Assembly (NCBI GenBank): GCA_017416705.1
Contig: JAFQBG010000014.1
Coordinates: 23,656 to 87,655, forward strand
Length of the DNA: 64,000 nt
Direction of reading: 5' to 3'
From: Bacteroidaceae bacterium
GTDB taxonomy: Bacteria > Bacteroidota > Bacteroidia > Bacteroidales > Bacteroidaceae
Position numbers and translations under genes: made by a program. Position 1 is the stretch's first letter. Every line of letters begins with the position of its first letter. Below, piece by piece: positions 32,181 through 40,294 of the stretch. The notes below the pieces were generated by a model. It had not been told where the DNA came from. It saw only the letters and a program-made list of their open reading frames with translations, and ran no database searches.

Positions 32181-33688
32181 TTTTTTATCAGATGTAATCG
32201 TTTCAACAATACATTGAAAAGTCCCGATTTTGTTTGCAGAATATAGGTGGATATGCCAAACGATATAAGCACAAAAGCCACGCCCGATATCCAATAGACA
32301 ACACCCTCTTTCAGCATCAGCAACAACAATATGGAGAGCGCAAACAACGGCATCTGCAAGATATAATAGACAAAAACGTTGCGCGACAATTTGAATTTAT
32401 ATTTACACCGCGCTATCGCATATACAAAAACAAAATCGATGGTATGAACAAGTGCCAACCCGGCACCTATACCCCACATGCCACATACCGAATAGCCCAT
32501 GACCACCAACGACACCAACAGGATATTATACACCAGCTCCAATGCGACAAATGTCATGGTGTCATTGTTAGCCAACGGAAGAAACGATATAGGATATGTC
32601 ATCGTGCGCATGAACATGCCGAACATGGCCAGCTGCGCCATGGGTACGGCGGGGGCAAAATCGCCGTCGTATAATAGCGGGATGAGTATGGGCAAGGCAA
32701 CAATAAATGCAATGAGCAACGGCGACTGTGTGAGCATCTGCACCTCGACCTGTTCATTTATGATTCTGTCGCGGATGAGCGTTTTTTGCGCCACGCCCGA
32801 CAGACGGGGGAAATATTCGGAATCCATCGAAGCAAACAACACACCCGGCAGCAATGCCATCATGGCAAAGCCCGTATTGAACAAACCGGCAGTGGTTCCA
32901 TCGCCCACATTCGACAGCAGGGTACACACAAGCCACATGGCACACGTCGTAAGTATCGAGGCATAGATATACCCTGCTCCCATCCTTACCATATCGAGCC
33001 CCTGTCTTAGAAGAGCAAAAGAGAAAGGCTGTACTTTATAGGCATAATGCGGCAAGGAAAGGTATAGCAATACCGTCATCTGCATAAAGGCTATGATGAA
33101 TATGGCAGGAAAAATTCCAGCCAAGCCCATGGCAAAATAGAGAATGACAGCCACCAATGCCGATATAAATGCCGTTATGAAATTATACACCGCCACCTTG
33201 GAAAATTGTTTTATGCCGCGCAGAATAGCGAGCTCGCCACCCGACACAGCCATGAAAAGCACCACCGGCGACAGCAGTATAAAACGCGACAGATAGTAGC
33301 TGTTCTGACCAAACATCCATTTGCACATAAACGGCGACAGGAGAATCATCAACAGCATACCTGTAAGGCCTGTAAAAACAGCAATGCTACGTACAACCTT
33401 GACACAATGCACAACAGATTGCTCCGAAGCATTATCGAAGGTATAGGACATTTTGCGAATGGCACTGAACGAAAGGCTCAGATTGGTACATTCGCTAAAC
33501 ATCTGTATTGTACGATTGAACAACGCGATAAGGCTTAAACCGGCAGTTCCAAGCAGCACGCTTGCAAATTTATTACGCACCAAATTAAGAAACATCGAAA
33601 GCCCATGAGAACCTCCAAACATCCCCAAATATTTAAGCACACGACGATAGCCATCGTACTCTTTATTTTTATCCTCGTCGGTATTCAT
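32177..33688 (-). CDS. Wzx-type polysaccharide flippase-like membrane protein
   Basis: The start at 33688 (MNTDEDKNKEYDGYRRVLKY) gives 503 residues; the longer frame adds 33 residues of unlikely sequence. There are 12-14 predicted membrane helices with the MATE/Wzx pattern: N-terminal amphipathic start, GGSHGLSMFLNLVRNKFASVLLG, and paired helices such as LGTAGLSLIALF. Proteins of this type flip undecaprenyl-linked oligosaccharides across the inner membrane for O-antigen or capsule. It is coupled to the M23 gene and divergent from three glycosyltransferase genes, which fits a surface-glycan role. The lipid-linked substrate is unknown. Confidence 0.85.
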   Translation of the reverse strand: MNTDEDKNKEYDGYRRVLKYLGMFGGSHGLSMFLNLVRNKFASVLLGTAGLSLIALFNRTIQMFSECTNLSLSFSAIRKMSYTFDNASEQSVVHCVKVVRSIAVFTGLTGMLLMILLSPFMCKWMFGQNSYYLSRFILLSPVVLFMAVSGGELAILRGIKQFSKVAVYNFITAFISALVAVILYFAMGLAGIFPAIFIIAFMQMTVLLYLSLPHYAYKVQPFSFALLRQGLDMVRMGAGYIYASILTTCAMWLVCTLLSNVGDGTTAGLFNTGFAMMALLPGVLFASMDSEYFPRLSGVAQKTLIRDRIINEQVEVQMLTQSPLLIAFIVALPILIPLLYDGDFAPAVPMAQLAMFGMFMRTMTYPISFLPLANNDTMTFVALELVYNILLVSLVVMGYSVCGMWGIGAGLALVHTIDFVFVYAIARCKYKFKLSRNVFVYYILQMPLFALSILLLLMLKEGVVYWISGVAFVLISFGISTYILQTKSGLFNVLLKRLHLIKK

Positions 33689-33832
33689 TACAATGTAGAA
33701 TATATCAGAATACGGAATAACAATTATCCTACGCGAAGATAATAAAATTACTCCGTAAAAACAGCTATTTACATGCACAAATAACAATAGTATATAAATT
33801 TATAAAGAATGACGAACAAAAAAACGGCTTAT

Positions 33833-33865
33833 TTTGCCCCATTATATTTTAATTTTGTATCTTCG
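33833..33865 (+). promoter_or_regulatory. Promoter of the glycosyltransferase operon
   Basis: TTTG (33833-33836), 21 bases, then TATCTTCG (33858-33865), a good match to the Bacteroidetes consensus, 33 bases before the first start codon. Confidence 0.7.
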
Positions 33866-33898
33866 CAAATAAATTTAAAAAAGCGCATAGCAAACAGA

Positions 33899-34870
33899 AT
33901 GAAACTAAGTATCATTGTACCGGTTTACAAAGTAAGAAGACACCTGCAAAACTGCATCGAAAGCATTTTGCAGCAAACCTACACCGACTACGAACTGATA
34001 CTTGTCGATGATGGTTCGCCCGACAACTGTGGCGCTATATGCGACCGGTATGCACAGGAGTGCGACAAAATAAAAGTCATACACAAGAAAAACGGCGGAT
34101 TATCGTCGGCACGCAATGCCGGGCTCACAATAGCCCAAGGCGAATATATCACATTTGTCGATGGCGACGACACGATAGCCTCGGGCACATACTATTACAA
34201 CATGCGCATACTCATGTCGAACCCCGACATTGACATTCTGGAATACCCCGTAGTGGAACATTACGAGTCGCCAAACAGTCGCATAATATCCTTCAAGCCA
34301 CAAAAAATATCGGGTAGCGAGAAGATTTTCGTCGATTGGGTGCAACGCAAAGGCTACGAACACAATTATGCCTGCAACAAGATATACAAAGCCGACCTGT
34401 TCTTTTTCATAAGATACCCCGAGGGCGAAGTTTTCGAGGACACATTGGTAACCCCCACGCTCATAGAGAGCAGCCGCACCATGTACTACTCCGATGCCGG
34501 TTTCTACTATTACTACGACCACGAAGGCAGCATATCGAACACCCACTCGTTCAGGTCGCAATATTACAGATACAAGAACCTTGCACAGCTCTATTTCAAA
34601 GTAAAAGAGCAATACAAAATGGTGCCCGAGAGCCACGACATACTACTGAGAGCACTCGACTGCCTAACCGACCTGCTACGTTGTTCCGACGGCGACAAAG
34701 AGGGCTACAAAGCAGCCTGCAAACTGCTAAAAAACGAAAAAATGTCCATTTCGACATTATACAACAAAGATATTCCATTGCGTAAAAAAATTAAATATAC
34801 CACATTTGCCCTGTTTGGCACCACATTCCATTGTCGCTTGTACGCAATGTTGCATAAAAAACTTTGTTAA
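33899..34870 (+). CDS. Family 2 glycosyltransferase
   Basis: The start at 33899 (MKLSIIVPVYKVRRHL) gives 323 residues; 30 upstream in-frame residues overlap the promoter. GT-A motifs are IIVPVYK, LILVDDGSPDNC, GGLSSARNAGL and FVDGDDTI (the DXD-type metal site near residue 90), as in the EpsJ/WcaA-like GT2 group. The C-terminal half is variable and alpha-helical. It is first of three rightward glycosyltransferase genes spaced by 10 bases or overlapped, probably building a surface oligosaccharide together with the divergent flippase. Sugar donor unknown. Confidence 0.9.
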   Translation: MKLSIIVPVYKVRRHLQNCIESILQQTYTDYELILVDDGSPDNCGAICDRYAQECDKIKVIHKKNGGLSSARNAGLTIAQGEYITFVDGDDTIASGTYYYNMRILMSNPDIDILEYPVVEHYESPNSRIISFKPQKISGSEKIFVDWVQRKGYEHNYACNKIYKADLFFFIRYPEGEVFEDTLVTPTLIESSRTMYYSDAGFYYYYDHEGSISNTHSFRSQYYRYKNLAQLYFKVKEQYKMVPESHDILLRALDCLTDLLRCSDGDKEGYKAACKLLKNEKMSISTLYNKDIPLRKKIKYTTFALFGTTFHCRLYAMLHKKLC

Positions 34871-34880
34871 CAAGAAGGCC

Positions 34881-35885
34881 ATGATATTTTTGTCAATAGT
34901 AATACCCCATTACAATCTTGCGCGCGAACTGCTTATGCGTTGCATTAAGAGCATTTGCGACCAAAATATACCCACCGAGGAGTATGAAATAATCGTCGTG
35001 GACGACAATTCATCGGACCCTCCGACATGGCTTAACTCGGCATTCGAAAAAGAGAACATACGCGTAATTGAAATAGAGCATGGAGGGCCCGGGGCAGCAC
35101 GTAACAAAGGCATCGAGGAAGCCCGCGGCGAGTACATACAATTTATAGACGCCGACGACTGCCTGCAACCCGACAGCCTCGACACATGCCTTGACATAAT
35201 ACACACCGAGAAGCCCAAGATATTCCGTTTCAGATATAAAATATGCACCAGCGAGCACGCCGCGCTCTCCAACGCAAACAACAAAAAAATAAAATACAGC
35301 AACATCATAAGCGGAGCAGCGTTCATGGCAAGCAACAACCTGCCGGGCAGCCCATGCCTCTACATATTCGAGCGCGAGGTAGTAATAAAAAACAATATCC
35401 GATTTGCCACCGGTGTGTATCACGAGGACGATGAGTTCAACACCAAACTGCACTATCACGCCACAAGCCTCATAGACAGCGACGCCGTCATATACAACTA
35501 CTGCATACGGAAAGGCTCCATCACATCGAACAGCAACCCCGAGTTTGAGAAAAAGCGCATAGAGGACCTGTTCCTGCTATTGCAGAGGCTTAGCGCGTTT
35601 CGCAAGGAGTGTCAAGGCAGCAGCAACACCATTCAGAAACGTGGCATAGACCGCAAAATGACAATGCTGACCGTTGACACCATAGTGAACCTGCTCTACA
35701 ACGGGCAAAGCGCAAAAGAATTATCGAAACTATGCAATACACGCCTGCGACCGTTAGGGCTATACCCCCTACCCCAAGCAAGCTATTCCATTAAATACAG
35801 AATATTCCGCATATTGGCAAACAGCCCGTTAGGGCTATTCATACTACGATTAGTTGTTCCAAAAAGAAAGCCACACAAAAAATGA
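34881..35885 (+). CDS. Family 2 glycosyltransferase
   Basis: The start at 34881 (MIFLSIVIPHYNLAREL) gives 334 residues. GT2 motifs are IVIPHYN, EIIVVDDNSSDPP, GPGAARNKGIEEARGEYIQFIDADD (DXD site near residue 92) and HEDDEFN. It belongs to the same broad group as the preceding enzyme but is clearly diverged, so it adds a different sugar or linkage. The gene begins 10 bases after the previous stop and ends overlapping the next start as ATGA (35882-35885). The C-terminus is basic (LVVPKRKPHKK), which may aid membrane association. Confidence 0.9.
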   Translation: MIFLSIVIPHYNLARELLMRCIKSICDQNIPTEEYEIIVVDDNSSDPPTWLNSAFEKENIRVIEIEHGGPGAARNKGIEEARGEYIQFIDADDCLQPDSLDTCLDIIHTEKPKIFRFRYKICTSEHAALSNANNKKIKYSNIISGAAFMASNNLPGSPCLYIFEREVVIKNNIRFATGVYHEDDEFNTKLHYHATSLIDSDAVIYNYCIRKGSITSNSNPEFEKKRIEDLFLLLQRLSAFRKECQGSSNTIQKRGIDRKMTMLTVDTIVNLLYNGQSAKELSKLCNTRLRPLGLYPLPQASYSIKYRIFRILANSPLGLFILRLVVPKRKPHKK

Positions 35886-36979
35886 AAATACTGCTCATAG
35901 GAGAATACAGCAACGTACACTGGACATTGGCCGAGGGGCTACGCTCGCTCGGGCATACAGTATGCGTAATAAGCAACGGCGATTTCTGGAAAAACTACAA
36001 GCGCGACATATCATTGACACGCAAATACAACCGTTTATCAGGCATAAAATACCTCATAAGAACCTATCTGTTGCTGCCACAATTACGCAACTACGACATA
36101 GTACAATTCATAAACCCAATGTTCCTTGAACTAAAAGCCGAAAGAATACTCCCCATATATCGCTACCTGCGTCGTCACAATAAAAAAATATTCTTGGGAG
36201 CGTTCGGTATGGATGCCTATTGGGTAGAATGTGCAACAGCCATTCCCCCAATATTCCGTTATTCCGATTTTAACATAGGCAACAGAAAAATACTCAACAG
36301 CTACACATGCGAACAAATAGCCGACTGGCGCGACACCCCAAAAGCCGCCCTGAACCGCATGATAGCCAATGAATGTAATGGAATAATAGCCGGCATGTAC
36401 GAATATCACACCGCCTACAAACAAAAACACAACGACAAGCTCACATATATCCCCTTCCCAATAGAACCGGAAGAGCAGATACAAGAGCCATACACCCCCA
36501 ACCGCAAAGTACGATTTTTCATAGGCATACAACGCAGTCGCAGCCAATACAAAGGCACCGACATAATGCTACGCGCCTTGGAAAGGCTACATGCCGACCA
36601 CCCCGAAGAATGTGAAATACTAAAAGCCGAGAACGTACCCTTCGCACAGTACAAAAAAATGGTAGATGATTGCGACGTATTATTAGACCAACTATACGGC
36701 TATTCCCCCGGCATGAACGCCCTACTTGCATTGGCAAAAGGAAAAATAGTCGTTGGCGGAGCCGAAGAGGAATGTTATGAAATTTTAGGCGAAAACAAAC
36801 TACGTCCCATGGTAAACGTAATACCCGACGAACAAGACGTTTACAACAAGCTCGAATGGATATTAAAAAACAAAGAACAAATATCCAAAATGCAACAAGA
36901 GAGCATAGAATATATTAAACGACACCACACACCGCTACACGTTGCACAAAAATACCTTAAATTTTGGGAAGAGCGATAA
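35882..36979 (+). CDS. GT4-like glycosyltransferase
   Basis: A 365-residue protein starting MKILLIGEYSNVHWTLAEGL, with the N-terminal Rossmann glycan-acceptor lobe and a C-terminal donor lobe (FIGIQRSRSQYKGTDIMLRALERL; CDVLLDQLYGYSPGMNALLALAKGKIVVGG). The GT-B architecture fits the GT4/GT1 group, although the usual E-x7-E donor motif is weak (GYSPGMNALLALAKGK instead). It is the last gene of the operon, overlapping the previous one by four bases. Role: surface oligosaccharide synthesis; donor unknown. Confidence 0.82.
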   Translation: MKILLIGEYSNVHWTLAEGLRSLGHTVCVISNGDFWKNYKRDISLTRKYNRLSGIKYLIRTYLLLPQLRNYDIVQFINPMFLELKAERILPIYRYLRRHNKKIFLGAFGMDAYWVECATAIPPIFRYSDFNIGNRKILNSYTCEQIADWRDTPKAALNRMIANECNGIIAGMYEYHTAYKQKHNDKLTYIPFPIEPEEQIQEPYTPNRKVRFFIGIQRSRSQYKGTDIMLRALERLHADHPEECEILKAENVPFAQYKKMVDDCDVLLDQLYGYSPGMNALLALAKGKIVVGGAEEECYEILGENKLRPMVNVIPDEQDVYNKLEWILKNKEQISKMQQESIEYIKRHHTPLHVAQKYLKFWEER

Positions 36980-37002
36980 GATATTTCCACCCCGGGCTTT
37001 GA

Positions 37003-37059
37003 ACAGAGTACAGATGACAGATTACAGAGTACAGATAACAGAGTACAGAGAACAGAGTA
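37003..37059. repeat. Imperfect tandem CAGAGTACAG-like repeats
   Basis: Repeated units of ACAGAGTACAG, ACAGATGACAG and ACAGATAACAG fill this segment, and the same units return at 37243-37266. ACAGATAACAGAGTACAGAG occurs exactly at 37031-37050 and again at 37247-37266. Confidence 0.8.
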
Positions 37060-37246
37060 AAATTACTTGCTATAAGTATTTGTCAACTCCCTCCGCATTA
37101 GTCATCCGACTAATGCTCGTCCCTCTTCCAAGAGGGACAGCTATATTGTTTTGCTGTTCAATCCACCAAACATTTGTAAAATTCTCCCTCTCCGGAGAGG
37201 GAGTGGCAGCGACGCAGTCGATGACGAGGGAGTGGAAAACAAGATA
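37051..37246. repeat. Hairpin-rich intergenic element bounded by 20-bp direct repeats
   Basis: About 196 bases between two exact 20-bp copies. Inside are three hairpins: GCATTAGT/ACTAATGC (37095-37116), GTCCCTCTT/AAGAGGGAC (37119-37138) and the perfect palindrome CTCCCTCTCCGGAGAGGGAG (37184-37203). The pattern is like a REP/BIME- or MITE-type element; no transposase is encoded. Confidence 0.7.
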
Positions 37247-37404
37247 ACAGATAACAGAGTACAGAGCAAAGTGAAAAATTCCATTTGCTATGCAATTTAA
37301 AATTTTTCTTTTACAAATTAACTATTTTTTTGCTTAGCCCCCAGAATTTGCAGGTAAGCCGGCATGTGTACTAACCAAAAAAAAGAAAGGCACCGGCCTT
37401 TCCT

Positions 37405-37479
37405 TGGTAGCGCCTACGGGAATCGAACCCGTGTTCCATGCGTGAGAGGCATGTGTCCTAGCCACTAGACGAAAGCGCC
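37405..37479 (-). tRNA. tRNA-Glu(CTC)
   Basis: Read on the minus strand it folds as a cloverleaf: acceptor GGCGCTT paired with AGGCGCT (G-U ends), anticodon stem CATGC/GCATG with loop CTCTCAC, giving anticodon CTC, and a T-arm with GGTTCGATTCC. CCA is encoded. It is identical to the second copy at 37530-37604. Confidence 0.95.
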
Positions 37480-37529
37480 ATAAAATCTTAAAAAACAAGG
37501 TACGACACACACGCGCCATTCTACCTTTT

Positions 37530-37604
37530 TGGTAGCGCCTACGGGAATCGAACCCGTGTTCCATGCGTGAGAGGCATGTGTCCTAGCCACTAGACGAAAG
37601 CGCC
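37530..37604 (-). tRNA. tRNA-Glu(CTC), second identical copy
   Basis: The 75-base sequence including CCA repeats the copy at 37405-37479 exactly, 50 bases away. Anticodon CTC reads GAG. It is probably transcribed with the first copy and with tRNA-Ser as one leftward tRNA operon. Confidence 0.95.
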
Positions 37605-37623
37605 ATCTGCAAAACAAGTTGAG

Positions 37624-37710
37624 CGGAAGCTGGGGGATTCGAACCCCCGGTACGGTAACCCGTACGGCAGTTTAGCAAACTGCTGGTTTCAGCCACTCAC
37701 CCAAACTTCC
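37624..37710 (-). tRNA. tRNA-Ser(GCT)
   Basis: An 87-base class II tRNA with a long variable arm (GTACGGGTTACCGTAC), acceptor GGAAGTT/AGCTTCC, anticodon loop TTGCTAA with GCT, and discriminator G73. CCA is not encoded. First gene of the leftward tRNA cluster. Confidence 0.95.
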
Positions 37711-37801
37711 ATTTAGAAAGAGCCTCAACCCTTATTTTGCGTTGCAAAGGTAAAATCTTTTTCCGAGCCATGCAAATATTATCATAATTATTTTTCAAAA
37801 A

Positions 37802-37833
37802 ATTGTATTTTCGATAACATATTCTTACCTTAG
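37802..37833 (+). promoter_or_regulatory. Promoter of the FemAB/GNAT-like gene
   Basis: ATTG (37802-37805), 20 bases, then TACCTTAG (37826-37833), close to TTTG-N20-TAnnTTTG, 40 bases before the start codon. Confidence 0.55.
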
Positions 37834-37873
37834 CACAATGTAATACAACAAACAGGCTAAGCCATATAGAACA

Positions 37874-38812
37874 ATGAAAATAATCCGTTACGACAGCAGC
37901 AAAAAAAACGAATGGGACAGTTTTGTAGATAAAGCAAAAAATGCCACCTTCCTACTCCTGCGCGACTACATGGATTACCACAGCGACCGTTTCACCGACT
38001 GTTCGCTAATGGCATATAACGACAAAAAGCTATGCGCCCTACTCCCTGCCAACATAAAAGCCAATGGGAGCATAGTGTCGCATGGCGGGCTCACATACGG
38101 AGGGCTTGTTTTGGAGCGCGACACACACGCCACCGACGTTCTTGAAATATTCCAAGCCATGGCAAAATACATGAAAACGGAATTAGGAGCCAACGAACTG
38201 ATATACAAGCCCATACCCTATATATATTGTACACAACCGTCGCAAGAGGATTTATATGCACTGTTTCGCATGGGAGCGACATTGGAAAATCGCACCATAT
38301 CCACCACGATATGGAACACCGCTCGGCAACCATTCAGCCAACTGCGACGTCGCAAGATTGCATGCGCCAAGAAAAACGAACTTACATTCAAGGAGAGCAA
38401 CGACTACAAGGCATTTTGGGACATACTAACCCAAGTATTAAGCACACAGCACGGCTGCACCCCCGTTCACACTATTGGCGAGATAGAATTATTGCATAGC
38501 CGTTTTCCCAATAACATAAAACTATTCACTGCCGAAAAAGAAGGGGTTATAATAGCCGGCACCGTAGTGTACGAAACACCCCTTGTAGCACATTTTCAGT
38601 ATATAGCAGCATCGCCCGAGGGGAAAGCATCGGGCGCACTCGACGGCATGTTTGCCCACCTGATAGAGCATGTGTACACCAATAAAGAATATATCGACTT
38701 TGGCATTTCCACCGAAGAGGGCGGACACACACTTAACGAGGGGTTGATATTCCAAAAAGAGGGATTTGGTGGCAGAGGCATAGTGTATGACACCTACCGA
38801 ATTCTACTATAA
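37874..38812 (+). CDS. FemAB/GNAT-like acyl- or aminoacyl-transferase
   Basis: A 312-residue protein with two linked GNAT-like folds, as in the FemAB and Acetyltransf_6 group. N-terminal features are FLLLRDYMDYHSDRF and SHGGLTYGGLVL. The C-terminal core (KLFTAEKEGVIIAGTVVYET; FQYIAASPEGKASGALDGMF) ends in IDFGISTEEGGHTLNEGL, a strong FemAB/GNAT signature. FemAB proteins add amino acids to peptidoglycan precursors; the relatives in capsule clusters add acyl groups to sugar nucleotides. With the nearby flippase and transferases, a role in modifying a surface glycan is likely. Monocistronic. Confidence 0.8.
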   Translation: MKIIRYDSSKKNEWDSFVDKAKNATFLLLRDYMDYHSDRFTDCSLMAYNDKKLCALLPANIKANGSIVSHGGLTYGGLVLERDTHATDVLEIFQAMAKYMKTELGANELIYKPIPYIYCTQPSQEDLYALFRMGATLENRTISTTIWNTARQPFSQLRRRKIACAKKNELTFKESNDYKAFWDILTQVLSTQHGCTPVHTIGEIELLHSRFPNNIKLFTAEKEGVIIAGTVVYETPLVAHFQYIAASPEGKASGALDGMFAHLIEHVYTNKEYIDFGISTEEGGHTLNEGLIFQKEGFGGRGIVYDTYRILL

Positions 38813-38817
38813 ACCGC

Positions 38818-39285
38818 TCAATAGGTTTGTTTATCGCTCTTGTTTTTCCATTTTTCGAAAGGTATTTGCGCCTCGTCGGGCAGTAACTCGCCAAGCGGTT
38901 TGCTGCGTTCATTGCGTGGCAGCACGAACTCCTTGTATATAAAGGAATCGTCGAAACCGGCATTGGCGGCATCGTCTTTGTCGGCACCATAGTACACAGC
39001 GTCTATACGTGCCCAATATATGGCTGCAAGACACATGGGGCATGGCTCGCACGAGGTATATAACACGCATCCTTGCAGACTGAATGTACCCAATGCCAAG
39101 CATGCCGCACGTATAGCCGATACTTCGGCATGGGCGGTGGGGTCGTTGGAGGCTGTAACCCTGTTTACACCTGTGGCTACCACTGTACCATTGCGCACGA
39201 TGACCGCACCAAAAGGACCGCCACCGTTATCGACATTTTTTGCAGCCAATTCAATGGCCATGCGCATAAAATAGGAATGTTCCAT
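38818..39285 (-). CDS. Guanine deaminase-like (GuaD)
   Basis: A 155-residue cytidine-deaminase-fold enzyme. Zinc ligands are in HAE (His52, Glu54) and PCPMC (Cys82, Cys85). The overall sequence (GGPFGAVIVRNG, ASNDPTAHAEVSAIR, LYTSCEPCPMCLAAIYWAR, NAGFDDSFIYKE) follows Bacillus GuaD closely, more than tRNA adenosine deaminase TadA. It converts guanine to xanthine in purine salvage or nitrogen recovery. The gene is leftward, converging on the FemAB-like gene with a 5-base gap. Confidence 0.9.
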   Translation of the reverse strand: MEHSYFMRMAIELAAKNVDNGGGPFGAVIVRNGTVVATGVNRVTASNDPTAHAEVSAIRAACLALGTFSLQGCVLYTSCEPCPMCLAAIYWARIDAVYYGADKDDAANAGFDDSFIYKEFVLPRNERSKPLGELLPDEAQIPFEKWKNKSDKQTY

Positions 39286-39433
39286 AATATTTATTAGATA
39301 TAAATAGCGAAAATTTTCCGTACTCGCTGTAAAATAATAAATCAGGTTTTATTTATCTCGCTCGCCTGTTGGTAATAAAAATAACAGCCATGCGTTTGTT
39401 CACAAACAACACGAAAATAAAGAAAAAAAACAG

Positions 39434-39477
39434 AATATGCCTGCATTTCATATTTTTTAATGATATGCAGGCATATT
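39434..39477 (-). terminator. Terminator of the LytS/LytTR operon
   Basis: AATATGCCTGCAT (39434-39446) pairs exactly with 39465-39477. Read leftward the stem is followed by CTGTTTTTTTTC, a strong T-run. It lies 83 bases after the response-regulator stop. Confidence 0.8.
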
Positions 39478-39536
39478 TATATTATTCCGGCGTTATTCCG
39501 TTGTGTGTATTATGAGCCTAACTAAAAAAAAAAAAA

Positions 39537-39555
39537 TTAAACAGTTTCTTAATAA
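39537..39555. repeat. 19-bp motif A, perfect inverted partner of 41531-41549
   Basis: TTAAACAGTTTCTTAATAA is the exact reverse complement of 41531-41549. The pair brackets the two-component operon, 1975 bases apart, with this copy starting 4 bases beyond the regulator stop. Confidence 0.75.
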
Positions 39556-39559
39556 GTTG

Positions 39560-40294
39560 CTATTTTTTGCCGATGAAATATTTATCTATGTAGTCGAAGA
39601 ATTGTTCTTTGTACATATCGCCTATGGGCACATATACATTGCCGTCATAGACGATGCGCATGCGGGATACTTCTTTTACTTTGCACAAATTCACTATATA
39701 GCTCCGGTGTACGCGCATGAACATATTTACAGGCAAGCCATCCTCTAATTTTTTCATGCTTAGCAGTGTCACAATGGGACGCGGCTCGCCCTCGACGAAT
39801 ATGCGCACATACTCGCTCATGCTCTCGATATATTTTATAGAGTGAATGGGAATACGCAGCACGCGATAATCGGACTTCACAAATATGGCGGGCTCGCCAT
39901 CGTCTGTGGCAATGGCGTTGCTCTCGGCAGCCTGTGCCATATTGTGTAATTTATATACTTTATTGGCAACCTCGGCAAATTCCTCGAATTCAAATGGTTT
40001 CAGCAGATAACCGACTGCACCTACTCTGAAACCGTCGATGGCATATTCGGAATAGGCTGTTGTGAACACTACCATGGGTGGATTTTGCAAATTCTGTACA
40101 AATTGCATTCCGTTCACCCCCGGCATGTTTATATCGATGAACATCACATCGACATTACCCGATTGCAGAGCATCGGATGCCTCGTCGGCATTAGAGCACT
40201 GTGCAACACACTCCAAAAAAGAGAGCCGCGATACATACTTATACATTTGTGCAAGAGCCAAAGGCTCGTCGTCAACTATGATACACTTCATCAT
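39560..40294 (-). CDS. LytTR-family response regulator
   Basis: A 244-residue response regulator. The receiver domain has acidic residues Asp8-Asp9, the phosphoacceptor Asp54 (MFIDINMPG), Thr79 in FTTAYSE and Lys99 in LLKPF. The LytTR DNA-binding domain begins near 140 (IFVKSDYRVLRIPIHSIKYIES; FMRVHRSYIVNLCKV). LytTR proteins bind direct repeats with beta-sheet contacts and control surface, virulence or metabolic genes. The gene overlaps its cognate sensor by 23 bases, so both are made from one leftward transcript. Targets are unknown. Confidence 0.93.
   Translation of the reverse strand: MMKCIIVDDEPLALAQMYKYVSRLSFLECVAQCSNADEASDALQSGNVDVMFIDINMPGVNGMQFVQNLQNPPMVVFTTAYSEYAIDGFRVGAVGYLLKPFEFEEFAEVANKVYKLHNMAQAAESNAIATDDGEPAIFVKSDYRVLRIPIHSIKYIESMSEYVRIFVEGEPRPIVTLLSMKKLEDGLPVNMFMRVHRSYIVNLCKVKEVSRMRIVYDGNVYVPIGDMYKEQFFDYIDKYFIGKK

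Larger units (their letters stand above)
36980..37404. other. Repeat-rich intergenic region before the tRNA genes
   Basis: It contains CAGAGTACAG-type short tandem units, a 200-base hairpin-rich element (see repeat entries), and then an AT-rich stretch to the first tRNA. No gene is supported; a 101-residue frame here (36942-37247) consists of translated repeats. Confidence 0.7.

Noticed and set aside
36942-37247. Predicted 101-residue ORF over the CAGAGTACAG region
   Set aside because: It is a translation of repeats and hairpins, overlaps the GT4 gene end and has no protein-like features.
37003-37266. Possible CRISPR array from repeated ACAGAGTACAG units
   Set aside because: Units are 10-11 bases, contiguous and imperfect, without 26-40 base spacers or cas genes.
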